Source: Falsiroseomonas algicola
Lineage (GTDB): Bacteria; Pseudomonadota; Alphaproteobacteria; Acetobacterales; Acetobacteraceae
Direction: 5' to 3'
NCBI RefSeq assembly: GCF_011040385.1
Contig: NZ_JAAIKB010000002.1
Span: 434,001 to 498,000 of the forward strand
DNA length: 64,000 nucleotides
The notes under the pieces were generated by a model. That model was not told where the DNA came from. It worked only from the letters and a program-made list of their open reading frames with translations, and made no database searches. This document shows, one piece after another, positions 1-8,465 of this stretch. Both the position numbers and the translations under genes were made by a program. Position 1 is the first letter of the stretch. Every line of letters starts with the position of its first letter.

Positions 1-1041
1 CGCTCCCTCCGCCACATGTCGCAGGAACATCTCCCACCCCCGCCGGTAGCTGTTTGTATAGGGGCCCATGTCGGGCACTTCCTGCCAGTGCTCCGCGTGG
101 CGATTGTCCACCAGCGCATCCACGTCCCAGCGCGGCTTCGGCGTCGTGGCCAGCGGTTGCACATGCGCGCGGTGCAGCGAACAGGTGGCGGATCCCATGC
201 TCCCGTCCACCTTCATCGTCAGCATGTCCTCCCCCTTCACCCGCGTGTTCCAGGAGGCACTGACCTGCACCAGCACGCCGCCGTCGAGCTCGAAGGTCCC
301 GAAGGCCTCGTCCTCCACATCCACGGCATAGGCGCGGCCATTCTCGTCGCGCCGCTCCGGCACCCGCGTCGCGACGCGGCAGGAGACGCTGCGGATCGGC
401 CCCAGCAGGTGCTCGACGATGTAGCGCCAGTGCGGAAACATATCGAGGACGAGTCCCCCACCCTCCGCCCGCTTGTAGTTCCAGCTGCTGCGCTGCGCGG
501 GATGCAGCACGCCGTCGAAGATCCACCAGCCGAAGTCGAGCCGCGCCGACAGCACGCGCCCGAGCAGCCCCGTCTCCATCACGCTCTTCAGCTTCATGAA
601 GCCCGGGAGGTAGATCTTGTCCTGCACCACGCCATGCTTCCCGCCCGCCGCCTCCGCCGCGCGCGCGATCTCCAGTGCCTCCTCGACCGTGGAGGCGACC
701 GGCTTCTCCAGATAGACATGCTTGCCCGCCGCGATCGCCGCCAGCGCGCGCTGGTGGCGGCCACCGGTGGCGCTGACGTCGAAGTAGATGGCGGCCGCAG
801 GATCAGCCAGGCACGCCGCGCGATCCGTGCTCCAGGCCAGCCCGCCATTCGCTGCCGCCAGCGCCTGAAGCTTCTCCGTGTTGCGGCCCAGCAGCACTGG
901 CTCCGGCATCAGCCGATCGCCGTCCGCCAGCGGAAGCCCGCCATCGCGCCGGATCGCCATCAGCGACCGCCCGAGGTGCTGGTTCGTGCCCAGCCTTCCC
1001 GTGACGCCGTCCATGATGATGCGGATGCTGCGCGTGGCCAT
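1..1041 (-). CDS. Gfo/Idh/MocA family oxidoreductase (C-terminus cut by window edge)
   Basis: The reading frame is open from an ATG at 1041 to the left edge (347 codons, no stop), so the C-terminus is missing. The N-terminus IIMDGVTGRLGTNQHL carries a Rossmann-type NAD(P)-binding start (GxTGRxG), and a GKHVYLEKPVAS stretch near residue 115 matches the EKP motif of Gfo/Idh/MocA dehydrogenases. The conserved PHWRYIVEHLLG segment follows in the C-terminal domain. These enzymes oxidise or reduce sugars, inositols and related polyols; the substrate cannot be read from the sequence. It is a clear paralogue of the gene at 10479-11624. It sits downstream of cydB on the same strand, 62 bases away, behind a hairpin that holds its ribosome-binding site. 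Confidence 0.88.
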   Translation of the reverse strand, partial: MATRSIRIIMDGVTGRLGTNQHLGRSLMAIRRDGGLPLADGDRLMPEPVLLGRNTEKLQALAAANGGLAWSTDRAACLADPAAAIYFDVSATGGRHQRALAAIAAGKHVYLEKPVASTVEEALEIARAAEAAGGKHGVVQDKIYLPGFMKLKSVMETGLLGRVLSARLDFGWWIFDGVLHPAQRSSWNYKRAEGGGLVLDMFPHWRYIVEHLLGPIRSVSCRVATRVPERRDENGRAYAVDVEDEAFGTFELDGGVLVQVSASWNTRVKGEDMLTMKVDGSMGSATCSLHRAHVQPLATTPKPRWDVDALVDNRHAEHWQEVPDMGPYTNSYRRGWEMFLRHVAEGA

Positions 1042-1042
1042 G

Positions 1043-1070
1043 CCGTGTCCCCCTTTGGTGGAGGACACGG
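1043..1070 (-). promoter_or_regulatory. Hairpin holding the ribosome-binding site of the oxidoreductase
   Basis: Perfect 8-base inverted arms (CCGTGTCC / GGACACGG) with a 12-base loop lie immediately before the ATG at 1041. On the minus strand the purine-rich AAAGGGGG that would serve as Shine-Dalgarno sequence falls at the loop and the loop-proximal end of the 3' arm. It may act as a weak terminator for the cydAB transcript or as a translation-control hairpin. There is no T-tract. Confidence 0.35.
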
Positions 1071-1103
1071 TAGGAACCCCGGCGGCAGGCTGTCAAAACA
1101 GGC

Positions 1104-2117
1104 TCAGTCGTAACTCAGCGCCTGCGCCTTGCCGCCGAAGATGCGCCAGGCGAAGACCGTGTAGGCCAGGATGATCGGCAGCACGAAGGCCGCGCCCGCC
1201 AGGATGATGGACAGGCTCTCCGGCGCGCTCGCCGCATCCCAGATCGTCAGCCGTTCCGGCACGACGTACGGGAAGAAGGACCAGGCCAACCCTGCGAAGA
1301 ACAGCAGGAACAGCCCGACCGCGCCCCAGAAGGGCAGGCGGCGCAGCACGTCGTTCGGCAATGGCATGTGCTGCAGCAGCTGCGCCAGCCCCACCAGCAG
1401 CGCGGCCGTTGCCAGCGGCAGCAGCGCCAGCAGGAACACCACCGGCATCTCGAACCACCGCGCCGCGATGCGCTCGCTGACCAGCGGCGTCACGGCCGAG
1501 ACCAGCAGGATGCCGAGCCCGAGCGGCCAGATCGCGCGCCGCGCCCAGAGGATGGCGTGGCGCTGCAACTCGCCCTCGCAGCGCCAGATCATCCAGCAGG
1601 CACCGATGAAGGCATAGGCGATGGCAAGGCCGATGGCCGCCATGGCCGCGAAGCCGATCGCGGCCCAGCCCTCCGCGAAGCCCAGCACGTAGCGTCCCAG
1701 CATCCAGCCCTGCGCCAGCGCCGCGCCGAGCGATCCCGCGAAGAACCACCGGTCCCAGCGCCGCTTGCCGGCCTCGTCCGTCGCCTTGGCGCGGAACTCG
1801 AAGGCGACGCCCCGCAGGGTCAGCGCCACCAGCATCACCGCGACCGGCAGGTACAGCGCCGTCAGGATCATCCCATGCGCGACGGGGAAGGCCACCAGCA
1901 GCAGCCCCACGCCCAGCACCAGCCAGGTCTCGTTGGCGTCCCAGAAGGGCCCGATGGCCGCGATCATGCGGTCCCGGTCGGGCTCCGCCGCCCGCGTCTC
2001 CAGCAGGATGCCGACGCCAAGGTCGAAGCCGTCCAGCACGACATAGGCGAGGATCGCGACCGCCATGAGACCCGCGAAGATCACCGGCAGCCAGTCGGCA
2101 GGCAGGAAGGGGGTCAT
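1104..2117 (-). CDS. cydB: Cytochrome bd-type ubiquinol oxidase subunit II (CydB/CioB)
   Basis: This 337-residue polytopic membrane protein is the second subunit of the bd-type terminal oxidase, which reduces O2 to water with quinol electrons. The N-terminal part AYVVLDGFDLGVG followed by GPFWDANETWLVLG is diagnostic of CydB. About eight to nine hydrophobic segments fill the chain. The ATG at 2117 overlaps the cydA stop by four bases (ATGA), so translation is probably coupled; an in-frame extension further upstream would lie inside cydA and is not used. With cydA and the regulator it forms a three-gene operon on the minus strand. No cydX-like small gene and no cydDC genes were seen here. Confidence 0.95.
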   Translation of the reverse strand: MTPFLPADWLPVIFAGLMAVAILAYVVLDGFDLGVGILLETRAAEPDRDRMIAAIGPFWDANETWLVLGVGLLLVAFPVAHGMILTALYLPVAVMLVALTLRGVAFEFRAKATDEAGKRRWDRWFFAGSLGAALAQGWMLGRYVLGFAEGWAAIGFAAMAAIGLAIAYAFIGACWMIWRCEGELQRHAILWARRAIWPLGLGILLVSAVTPLVSERIAARWFEMPVVFLLALLPLATAALLVGLAQLLQHMPLPNDVLRRLPFWGAVGLFLLFFAGLAWSFFPYVVPERLTIWDAASAPESLSIILAGAAFVLPIILAYTVFAWRIFGGKAQALSYD

Positions 2118-3469
2118 GCCACCATCTCCCCCGGCGCGCTGCCGGGCTTTACCATCGAGCCATCCGTCGCCTCCGCGACCCGGCCCTTCTTCGCCAGGCG
2201 GTAGATCGTCGTGATGTAGGCGCCCAGCAGCAGCACATAGAGCACGAGGTAGGTGACCAGCGTCGATCCGATGGCCATGGCCGGCACCGGCCCCGCGGCC
2301 TGCGCCGTGGTCAGCACGCCCGTCACCAGCCAGGGCTGCCGCCCGATTTCCGTGACGTACCAGCCCGCCAGAGTCGCGACCCAGCCCGCGAAGGCCATCA
2401 CCGCGAAGCCGCGCAGCATCAGCACCGGCAGCGTGCCGCGCTTCCACAGGAACCAGGCGCCCGCCCAGGCCATGGCGATCATCAGCAGGCCCACGCCGAC
2501 CATGATTCGGAAGGCGTAGAACACCGGCGCGACGGGCGGGTGCTTGCCCTCGAAGTCATTCAGCCCCGGCACCACGCCGGCGGGGTCGTGCTTCAGGATC
2601 AGGCTGGCACCGGACGGGATCGCGATCTCGAAGCGGTTGGTGCGGTTCGCCTCGTCCGGGATGGCGAAGAGCACGAGGGGGACATGCCCGCGCGTCTCCC
2701 AGTTCCCTTCCATCGCCGCCACCTTGGCCGGCTGGTGTTCCAGGGTGTTGAGCCCGTGCAGGTCGCCGACGAAGGCCTGCACCGGCGCCAGCACTGCGCC
2801 CATCACCACGCCCGTCCGCAGCGCTGCCATCACCGCCGGCGCGCGGTCCCCCTTCAGCCAACGCCAGGCGGAGATGCCAGCCAGCAGGAAGGCTACCGTC
2901 AGCGCGCTGGCGATCAGCATATGCGTCAGGCGATAGGGCATGGAGGGGTTGAACACGATCGCCGCCCAGTCCACGGCATGCGCGACGCCATCGCGCATCT
3001 CATGCCCCTGCGGCGTGTGCATCCAGGAATTCAGCACGATGATCCAGAAGGCGCTCATCGTCGTGCCGAAGGCGACAAGGAAGGTCGCCCCCGTATGCAC
3101 CCAGCCCGGCACGCGGCTGAAGCCGAACAGCATGATGGCGAGGAAGGTCGCCTCCAGGAAGAAGGCCGTCAGCACCTCATAGGCCAGCAGCGGCCCGGCG
3201 ATGTTGCCGACGCGCTCCATGAAGCCCGGCCAGTTGGTGCCGAACTGGAAGGACATGGTGATGCCGGACACGACGCCGAGCGCGAAGGACAGCGCGAAGA
3301 CCTTCACCCAGAAGCGGTAGGCATCCATCCACGCCTCGTCGCGTGTGGAATTGAAGCGTAGCTTGAAGAACAGCAGCACCCAGCCCAACGCGATGGTGAT
3401 GGTGGGAAACAGGATGTGGAAGGAAATATTGGCGGCGAACTGGATGCGCGCCAGCAGGATGGGGTCCAT
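2114..3469 (-). CDS. cydA: Cytochrome bd-type ubiquinol oxidase subunit I (CydA, CIO-like short Q-loop form)
   Basis: This 451-residue subunit carries the haems and quinol site. The N-terminus MDPILLARIQFAANISFHIL places the conserved haem b595 histidine at residue 18. FQFGTNWPGFMERVGN, AYEVLTAFFLEATFL and SWMHTPQGHE are family landmarks, and the GRQPWLVTGVL motif near the C-terminal third matches the CydA GRQPW signature. At about 450 residues it is shorter than the ~520 of E. coli CydA, fitting the short-Q-loop class that includes cyanide-insensitive oxidases (CioA). Cyanide insensitivity itself is inference. The ATG at 3469 follows the regulator stop by three bases. Confidence 0.96.
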   Translation of the reverse strand: MDPILLARIQFAANISFHILFPTITIALGWVLLFFKLRFNSTRDEAWMDAYRFWVKVFALSFALGVVSGITMSFQFGTNWPGFMERVGNIAGPLLAYEVLTAFFLEATFLAIMLFGFSRVPGWVHTGATFLVAFGTTMSAFWIIVLNSWMHTPQGHEMRDGVAHAVDWAAIVFNPSMPYRLTHMLIASALTVAFLLAGISAWRWLKGDRAPAVMAALRTGVVMGAVLAPVQAFVGDLHGLNTLEHQPAKVAAMEGNWETRGHVPLVLFAIPDEANRTNRFEIAIPSGASLILKHDPAGVVPGLNDFEGKHPPVAPVFYAFRIMVGVGLLMIAMAWAGAWFLWKRGTLPVLMLRGFAVMAFAGWVATLAGWYVTEIGRQPWLVTGVLTTAQAAGPVPAMAIGSTLVTYLVLYVLLLGAYITTIYRLAKKGRVAEATDGSMVKPGSAPGEMVA

Positions 3470-3472
3470 GGC

Positions 3473-4036
3473 TCAACCTCCCTTGCGCGGCCGCACCAGG
3501 CCGACGACCTTGTCCTTTGCCTCCAGAAGCCGCGTCACCTTGGCGCCCAGCGCCAGCAAGGCTGCCAGACGTTCGGTTTCCAACCGCTTCACGTCCTCGT
3601 ACCAGGTGGTCAGGCGCTCGATCAGGCCGTGCATTTCGGCCATGCGCGCCTGGGCGTGGCGCTCATCCTCGCTGCCCGCGGTCTGCATCAGCAGCTCGCG
3701 CAGCACGGACAGCGTCGGGTCCACCTCCCGCTTCTTCCGCTCCTCCGCGAGCGTCCGCAGGATCAGCCAGACATCATCGGGCGTGGTGAAGTAGTCGCGC
3801 CGGTCATCCGGGATATGCTTCAGCAGCACCAGGTTCCAGGCCTGCAATTCCTTCAGGCCCATGGAGACGTTGGACCGGGATACGCCCAGCGCCTCCACGA
3901 TCTGTTCTGCATTCAACGGGCCGGGTGACACGTAGAGCAGCGCATAGATCTGCCCGACTGTGCGGTTGATGCCCCATCGACTGCCCATTTCGCCGAAATG
4001 GAGCACGAAGGACTGGACGAGCGGAGGTAGCTTCAT
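3473..4036 (-). CDS. GbsR/MarR-type winged-helix regulator, probable controller of cydAB
   Basis: The 187-residue protein has a winged-helix DNA-binding domain in its first ~85 residues: INRTVGQIYALLYVSP, then helices around LNAEQIVEALGVSRSNVSMG and a wing at HIPDDRRDYFTT. A charged helical C-terminal half probably dimerises. The MGSRWGINRTVGQ start is typical of the GbsR branch of MarR-like regulators. It is the first gene of the cydAB operon and is preceded by a perfect 8-base-arm palindrome that overlaps the predicted -10 region, so autoregulation together with cydAB is likely. The ligand or redox signal is not evident; no cysteine is seen in the protein. Confidence 0.85.
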   Translation of the reverse strand: MKLPPLVQSFVLHFGEMGSRWGINRTVGQIYALLYVSPGPLNAEQIVEALGVSRSNVSMGLKELQAWNLVLLKHIPDDRRDYFTTPDDVWLILRTLAEERKKREVDPTLSVLRELLMQTAGSEDERHAQARMAEMHGLIERLTTWYEDVKRLETERLAALLALGAKVTRLLEAKDKVVGLVRPRKGG

Positions 4037-4046
4037 GGCTGACCGT

Positions 4047-4068
4047 CATTTCAGGAATTTCTGAAATG
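4047..4068. promoter_or_regulatory. Palindromic operator upstream of the GbsR-type regulator and cydAB
   Basis: CATTTCAG-GAATTT-CTGAAATG is an inverted repeat with perfect 8-base arms and a 6-base centre. It begins 11 bases upstream of the regulator ATG (4036). It is notably AT-rich for this genome and overlaps the predicted -10 position of the minus-strand promoter, as expected for an autorepressor site. Confidence 0.65.
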
Positions 4069-4091
4069 GCGAATCATGCCAGGAATGTCAA
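4063..4091 (-). promoter_or_regulatory. Candidate sigma-70-type promoter of the regulator-cydAB operon
   Basis: A perfect TTGACA (-35) lies at 4086-4091 on the minus strand. Seventeen bases downstream the -10 position would be CATTTC (4063-4068), a poor match that coincides with one arm of the palindromic operator. The weak -10 makes this a moderate call. Confidence 0.45.
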
Positions 4092-4107
4092 GCTTCTCTG
4101 ACGTCGC

Positions 4108-5568
4108 TCAGCCCAGGTCCGGATGCGTCACGACCTGCCCGAACGGATCGTAGCCCGAGGGGAAGCGCCCGGTCGGCCGCAGCCAGTCATAGCGGTCCCG
4201 TTTCAGCCAGCGCCCCTGACCTTCATGGCCGAGATAGCGGCCCTGGTCATACACCACCTGGCCCCGCAGCAGCGTCGTCTCCGCCCAGCCCGTCAGCGCC
4301 ATGCCCTCATAGGGCGTGTAGTCCACGGCGTGATGCAGGCTCGCATTGGTGACGCGCTCCGTCCGCGCGCCATCCCACACCACCAAATCCGCATCCGTCC
4401 CGACCGCGATGGTGCCCTTGCGCGGATGCAGCCCGAAGGCCTTCGCGGCACTGGTGGATGACAGCGCGACGAATTGGGATGGCGTGATCCGTCCCTTCGC
4501 CACGCCTTCCGACCAGAGGATCGAAAGCCGCGTCTCCACCCCCGGAATGCCGTTCGGGATCTGGTCGACCCGCGGATCCGTCCCCCAACGCTTCTTGCCA
4601 TCCGGCGCGTCGAAATTGACGGGCGCATGGTCGGAGGTGACGACATCGATCACGCCCCGCTTGAGGTAGTCCCACAGCGACCCGCGTTCCGCGCTGCCGC
4701 GCGGCGCCGGACCGAACACGAACTTCGCGGCCTCGAAGCCCTCCCGGTTGAGATCGGCGGCGGAGAGGGCCAGGTATTGCGTGCAGGTCTCCGCATGCAC
4801 GCGCACGCCGCGGCGCTGCGCCGCCTCGATCTCCGCGGCCGCTTCCGGCGCGCTGACATGGAAGACCTGGATCGGCGTGTCGATCAGCTCCGCCAGCGAG
4901 GCGATGCGATGCACCGCCTCCCGCTCCCCGATCGCGGGCTTCAGCACGGCCTGGTATTTCGGGTGCCGGAAGCCGCCCTCGGCCAGCTTCTCGCCCAGGT
5001 ACTGGTGGATGCCCCAGTTCTCCGCATGCACGGTCACCAGCGCCCCATGCTCCCGCGCCACTTCCATGACGCGCAGCAGCGCGAGGTCGTCCAGCCAGTT
5101 GGTCTTCCCCGTCATGAAGACCTTCACGGACCGGTGCCCCGCCGCGATCAGCGCCGGCAATTCCTCGCGCAGCACCTCCTCCGTCGGGTTCGTGACCCAG
5201 AGGTGAAAGGCATAGTCCACCGCGCAGCGCGTCGCGCGCTCGGTGTAGTGCGGCACGATGTCGGCCAACGTGCCGTCGCGCGGCTGCAGCGCGAAGGCGA
5301 TGATCGTCGTCGTGCCGCCGCAGGCCGCGCTGCGTGTCGCGGTGAAGAGGTCATCGGCATTGTTCACGCCGCCGCTCATCCGCTGTTCCGCATGGCAGTG
5401 GCTGTCGATGCCGCCAGGGATCACGAATTTCCCCCCGGCATCGATCACCTCGCGCCCTTCCAGCCCGTCGCCGAGCGTCGCGATGACGCCGCCCGTGATG
5501 CCGATCTCAGCCCGAAAGACATCGCTCGCCGTCACCAGGACGCCGTTGCGGATGACGAGGTCATGCAT
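4108..5568 (-). CDS. Dihydropyrimidinase / D-hydantoinase-like amidohydrolase
   Basis: This 486-residue cyclic amidohydrolase probably hydrolyses dihydropyrimidines, hydantoins or related cyclic amides to N-carbamoyl products. The metal-binding motif PGGIDSHCH places H57 and H59. The lysine expected to be carbamylated to bridge two metals is K149 in SVKVFMTGKTNW. Later ligands lie in VTVHAENW and VFHVSAPEAA, and the Asp in DVVTSDHAP. The length fits the family (~460-490). The following gene on the same strand (NHL protein) is transcribed into it with a 6-base gap, suggesting one unit. The exact substrate is unknown; allantoinase or a phenylhydantoinase are alternatives. Confidence 0.88.
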   Translation of the reverse strand: MHDLVIRNGVLVTASDVFRAEIGITGGVIATLGDGLEGREVIDAGGKFVIPGGIDSHCHAEQRMSGGVNNADDLFTATRSAACGGTTTIIAFALQPRDGTLADIVPHYTERATRCAVDYAFHLWVTNPTEEVLREELPALIAAGHRSVKVFMTGKTNWLDDLALLRVMEVAREHGALVTVHAENWGIHQYLGEKLAEGGFRHPKYQAVLKPAIGEREAVHRIASLAELIDTPIQVFHVSAPEAAAEIEAAQRRGVRVHAETCTQYLALSAADLNREGFEAAKFVFGPAPRGSAERGSLWDYLKRGVIDVVTSDHAPVNFDAPDGKKRWGTDPRVDQIPNGIPGVETRLSILWSEGVAKGRITPSQFVALSSTSAAKAFGLHPRKGTIAVGTDADLVVWDGARTERVTNASLHHAVDYTPYEGMALTGWAETTLLRGQVVYDQGRYLGHEGQGRWLKRDRYDWLRPTGRFPSGYDPFGQVVTHPDLG

Positions 5569-5574
5569 GGCGGC

Positions 5575-6435
5575 TCAGCCCTTGCGCGTGAGGCGCGTCA
5601 GCCGGTTGTCCCGGATCTCCGCCAACAGGATGTTGCCCTTGCTGTCCTGCGCCAGCCCATGCCCCGCATTCAGCACCGGCCTGCACCGCCCCAGCAGCTT
5701 CCCCTCCGGCGACAGCCGCGTGAGGCGCGGGATCTGGTCGCTCACCAGGATGCAGCCATCGGGCTCCACCACGATGCCCATGGGGTGGAACAGATCCATC
5801 GCTTCCCGGATGAAGGCGCCATCGGGGTCGAAGAACTGGATGCGGTTGTTCTCCCGGTCGCAGACGATCACCTCGCCCTGCAACCCGAAGGCCAGGTCAT
5901 GCGGCGTGGTGAATTCGCCCGCACCCGCGCCCGGCGAGCCCCATGTCTTCAGCAGCGTGCCGCCGGCGGAGAAGCGATGCACCACGGAGTTCCCGTAGCC
6001 ATCGGCCACGTAGATGTCGCCATTAGGATGCACGGCCGCATTGGCGGGATGGCTGAAGGGCCGCCCCGGGCGGTTGCGTTCGCCGAGCCGCAGCACGACC
6101 TCGCCCGTGGCATCCAGCACCTGGATCTCATGCCGGTCGCGATCCGCGATCAGCGCCTCGCCCCGCGGCCCGATCGTGATGCCATGCCCATCCGTCACGC
6201 CCGGCAGTTCGTGGCTCCGCAGCACGCTGCCATCCGGCGCCACCACCACGACCACCGGCAGCCCGGCGGGATCGACATAGCGATCGTAGCGCACCAGAAC
6301 ATGCGCGTTGTCATCCGCATCCACCGCGACATCGGTGATGCGCCCGCCCTTGAAGGCCGCGCCATCCAGCGCCCAGGGCCGCTCCACCTCATAGAGATCG
6401 TCGCCCAGCCCGACGACGAGCTTCTCCTCGCGCAT
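5575..6435 (-). CDS. NHL-repeat beta-propeller protein
   Basis: This protein of about 286 residues is built of repeated NHL/SMP-30-like blades: DGHGITIGPRGEALIADRD, HPNGDIYVADGYGNSVVHRF, TPHDLAFGLQGEVIVCDREN and MGIVVEPDGCILVSDQ. Each has the hydrophobic-Asp-Asn/Arg blade pattern. It resembles the family annotated as peptidyl-alpha-hydroxyglycine amidating-lyase-like or SMP-30-like proteins, but no catalytic role can be assigned. No signal peptide is visible. The start is set at the ATG at 6435 because an AAGGGGG Shine-Dalgarno sits 7-8 bases upstream; an ATG 10 codons earlier (6465) is possible. It lies directly upstream of the amidohydrolase and probably shares its transcript. Confidence 0.78.
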   Translation of the reverse strand: MREEKLVVGLGDDLYEVERPWALDGAAFKGGRITDVAVDADDNAHVLVRYDRYVDPAGLPVVVVVAPDGSVLRSHELPGVTDGHGITIGPRGEALIADRDRHEIQVLDATGEVVLRLGERNRPGRPFSHPANAAVHPNGDIYVADGYGNSVVHRFSAGGTLLKTWGSPGAGAGEFTTPHDLAFGLQGEVIVCDRENNRIQFFDPDGAFIREAMDLFHPMGIVVEPDGCILVSDQIPRLTRLSPEGKLLGRCRPVLNAGHGLAQDSKGNILLAEIRDNRLTRLTRKG

Positions 6436-6641
6436 CACGCGGCCCCCTTCGCAATCCGGCATCACGCCGAGACCGTACCAGCAAGTGGCTCACCGCATGG
6501 ACAGTCCCAAGACACGGATGTTATGCCAGCTTCACGCCGCGACGATGGGGACACAAGCCGCATCGCCCATCCCGACCCAGATCGGGTCACGGCCAGGAAC
6601 GCACAGTCACCCGTCGCACCGCAGAACGAGGACTGGTCCCG

Positions 6642-7598
6642 ATGAACTTCACCCGCCGCGCCGCGCTCGCCACGCCGTTCGCCCTTGCCGCGCCGCGCCT
6701 GGCGCAGGCCGCCTGGCCGGAGCGTCCCGTCACGCTCATCGTCCCCTTCGCGGCCGGCGGCGGCACCGACATCTCCGCGCGTGTCATGGCGCAGTATCTC
6801 GAACGCGAACTCGGCCAGCCCTTCGTCGTGCAGAACCGCCCTGGCGCCGGCGGTGCGATCGGTCTCGGCGCGCTCGCCGCCGCGGCACCGGATGGCTACA
6901 CGCTGGCCATCATCAACACGCCCGGCATCGTCACCATCCCGATCGAGCGCAATGCCGGCTGGACGATGGACAGCTTCACCTTCATCGCCGGCGTCGTCGA
7001 TGATCCCGGCACCTTCTCCGTCCATCCTGACAGCCCCATCCGCAGCATGGCCGGCCTGATCGAGGCCGCAAGGCGCGAGCCCGGCCGCATCACCGTCGCC
7101 ACCCAGGGCGTCGGCTCCGCCGGCCACATCAACACGCTGCTGCTGGAACAGGCCACGGGCGCGAAGCTGGAACCTGTGGTCTACCAGGGCGCCGCCCCCG
7201 CGGCCCTCGCGCTGCTGCGCAAGGAAGTCGATATCGCCACCGCGAACCTTGGCGAGGCCCTGACCTTCGCCCGCAGCCAGCCCTGGCGCACGCTTGGCGT
7301 GATGGCCGAGGCGCGCAACGCCATGGCGTCCGACGTGCCGACGCTTCGCGAGCTCGGCTACGACATCCTGGGCGGCAGCCTGCGCGGCGTCGGCGGGCCG
7401 CGCGGCATGGCCCCCGATGTCGTCGCGCGGCTCTCCGCCGCCATCGCCAAGGTCGTCGCCAACCCGGAGTTCATCACGACGAGCGAGCGCGCCTTCCAGC
7501 CGCTCCGCTACCTCAACTCCGCAGACTACATCGCCTATCTCCGCGCCTCCGACGCCACGCACCGCGCGCTGTGGCGCACGCGGCCCTGGAACGTCTAG
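6642..7598 (+). CDS. Bug/TctC-family periplasmic solute-binding receptor
   Basis: This 318-residue secreted protein starts with a twin-arginine-like leader (MNFTRRAALATPFALAAPRL, then AQA as likely cleavage site). The mature protein opens with WPERPVTLIVPFAAGGGTDISARVMA, the canonical Bug-family beginning, followed by NRPGAGGAIGLGALA. Bug proteins bind carboxylates and similar small ligands, and in tripartite tricarboxylate transporters they feed TctA/TctB membrane proteins. No TctA or TctB gene is present in the window, so this is an orphan receptor here. It converges on the aldolase gene with a 4-base overlap at the stops. Confidence 0.93.
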   Translation: MNFTRRAALATPFALAAPRLAQAAWPERPVTLIVPFAAGGGTDISARVMAQYLERELGQPFVVQNRPGAGGAIGLGALAAAAPDGYTLAIINTPGIVTIPIERNAGWTMDSFTFIAGVVDDPGTFSVHPDSPIRSMAGLIEAARREPGRITVATQGVGSAGHINTLLLEQATGAKLEPVVYQGAAPAALALLRKEVDIATANLGEALTFARSQPWRTLGVMAEARNAMASDVPTLRELGYDILGGSLRGVGGPRGMAPDVVARLSAAIAKVVANPEFITTSERAFQPLRYLNSADYIAYLRASDATHRALWRTRPWNV

Positions 7599-8365
7599 GC
7601 ACGGATTGCCTTCACCTTCGCGGTCGCTGCCGCCTGCAGCAGCGTCGCGTCATGCCCCGCCGAGATCCAGCGGAAGCCCAGCGCCTTCGCCCGCGCGAAA
7701 TGCGCCTCCTCCGTGATGCCGCCGATGCCGGGCACCTTGCCCGCATCGCGGCAGGCCTCCGCCACCCGCGCCGCCGCCTCCCACAGCACCGGATCCTCCT
7801 TCATTCCCGGCCGCCCGAGATCGGCACTCAGGTCCGACGCGCCGAGGAACAGCACGTCGATCCCCGGCACCGCCGCGATCGCCGTCGCATTCTCCACCGC
7901 CATCCGCGTCTCGATGATCACCACGACCAATGTCTCCGCCGCCAGCGCCGCTACCGCATCGCCCTGGCTGACCGGGCGCCGGCGGAAATGCGGGAATAGC
8001 GGGGGCAGGGGCCTGCGCCCCTCCGGTGCGAAGCGCGCCGCCCGCGCCACGCCCTCCGCCTGCGCCGCATCCTCGATGCGCGGGATCATCACGCCGAGCG
8101 CCCCCGCCGACAGCGCCTGGCCGATCGGCCCTGGCTGCGCATCCGGCAGGCGCATCAGCGGCGCGATGCCCGATTCCAGCGCTGCCATCATGATCTCGCC
8201 CGCCGCATCGCCGCCGACCAGGTTGTGCTCGCGGTCCAGCACCAGCGCGTCGTACCCCGCCTGCGCCATGATGCGCGCGACGTCGCCGCTGCGCGCCAGC
8301 TGCAGCGTCACCACCACCGCCGTCGCACCTTGCGCCAGCCGTGCCTTCAACCCGTTGATCACCAT
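7595..8365 (-). CDS. HpcH/HpaI-family class II aldolase
   Basis: The 256-residue protein belongs to the HpcH/HpaI family of metal-dependent pyruvate-type aldolases (2-keto-3-deoxyglucarate aldolase, 4-hydroxy-2-oxoheptanedioate aldolase). Landmarks are DALVLDREH (DxEH with the base-region histidine), the arginine in APLMRLPD, GALGVMIPRIEDAAQAEGVA, the metal glutamate in VVIIETRMAVENA, and IDVLFLGASDLSADLGRPG. It would split a 2-oxo-4-hydroxy acid to pyruvate plus an aldehyde; the natural substrate is unknown. It is transcribed divergently from the carboxymuconolactone-decarboxylase-like operon, 100 bases away. Confidence 0.9.
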   Translation of the reverse strand: MVINGLKARLAQGATAVVVTLQLARSGDVARIMAQAGYDALVLDREHNLVGGDAAGEIMMAALESGIAPLMRLPDAQPGPIGQALSAGALGVMIPRIEDAAQAEGVARAARFAPEGRRPLPPLFPHFRRRPVSQGDAVAALAAETLVVVIIETRMAVENATAIAAVPGIDVLFLGASDLSADLGRPGMKEDPVLWEAAARVAEACRDAGKVPGIGGITEEAHFARAKALGFRWISAGHDATLLQAAATAKVKAIRA

Positions 8366-8465
8366 GCCGCGAAGCCTGCCGCCCGCGCGCCGCCGCGTCC
8401 ACCCCGTCTTGCCGCCACCGCGCTTGCATGGTCATGGTCACCCCGACACGGGAGAAGACATCGCC

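Noticed and set aside
4474-6645. Plus-strand open frame of over 700 codons opposite the amidohydrolase and NHL genes
   Set aside because: It is the antisense of two well-supported genes. High GC at third codon positions removes stops on the opposite strand, and its translation (Arg/His/Gln-rich, no domain) matches nothing.
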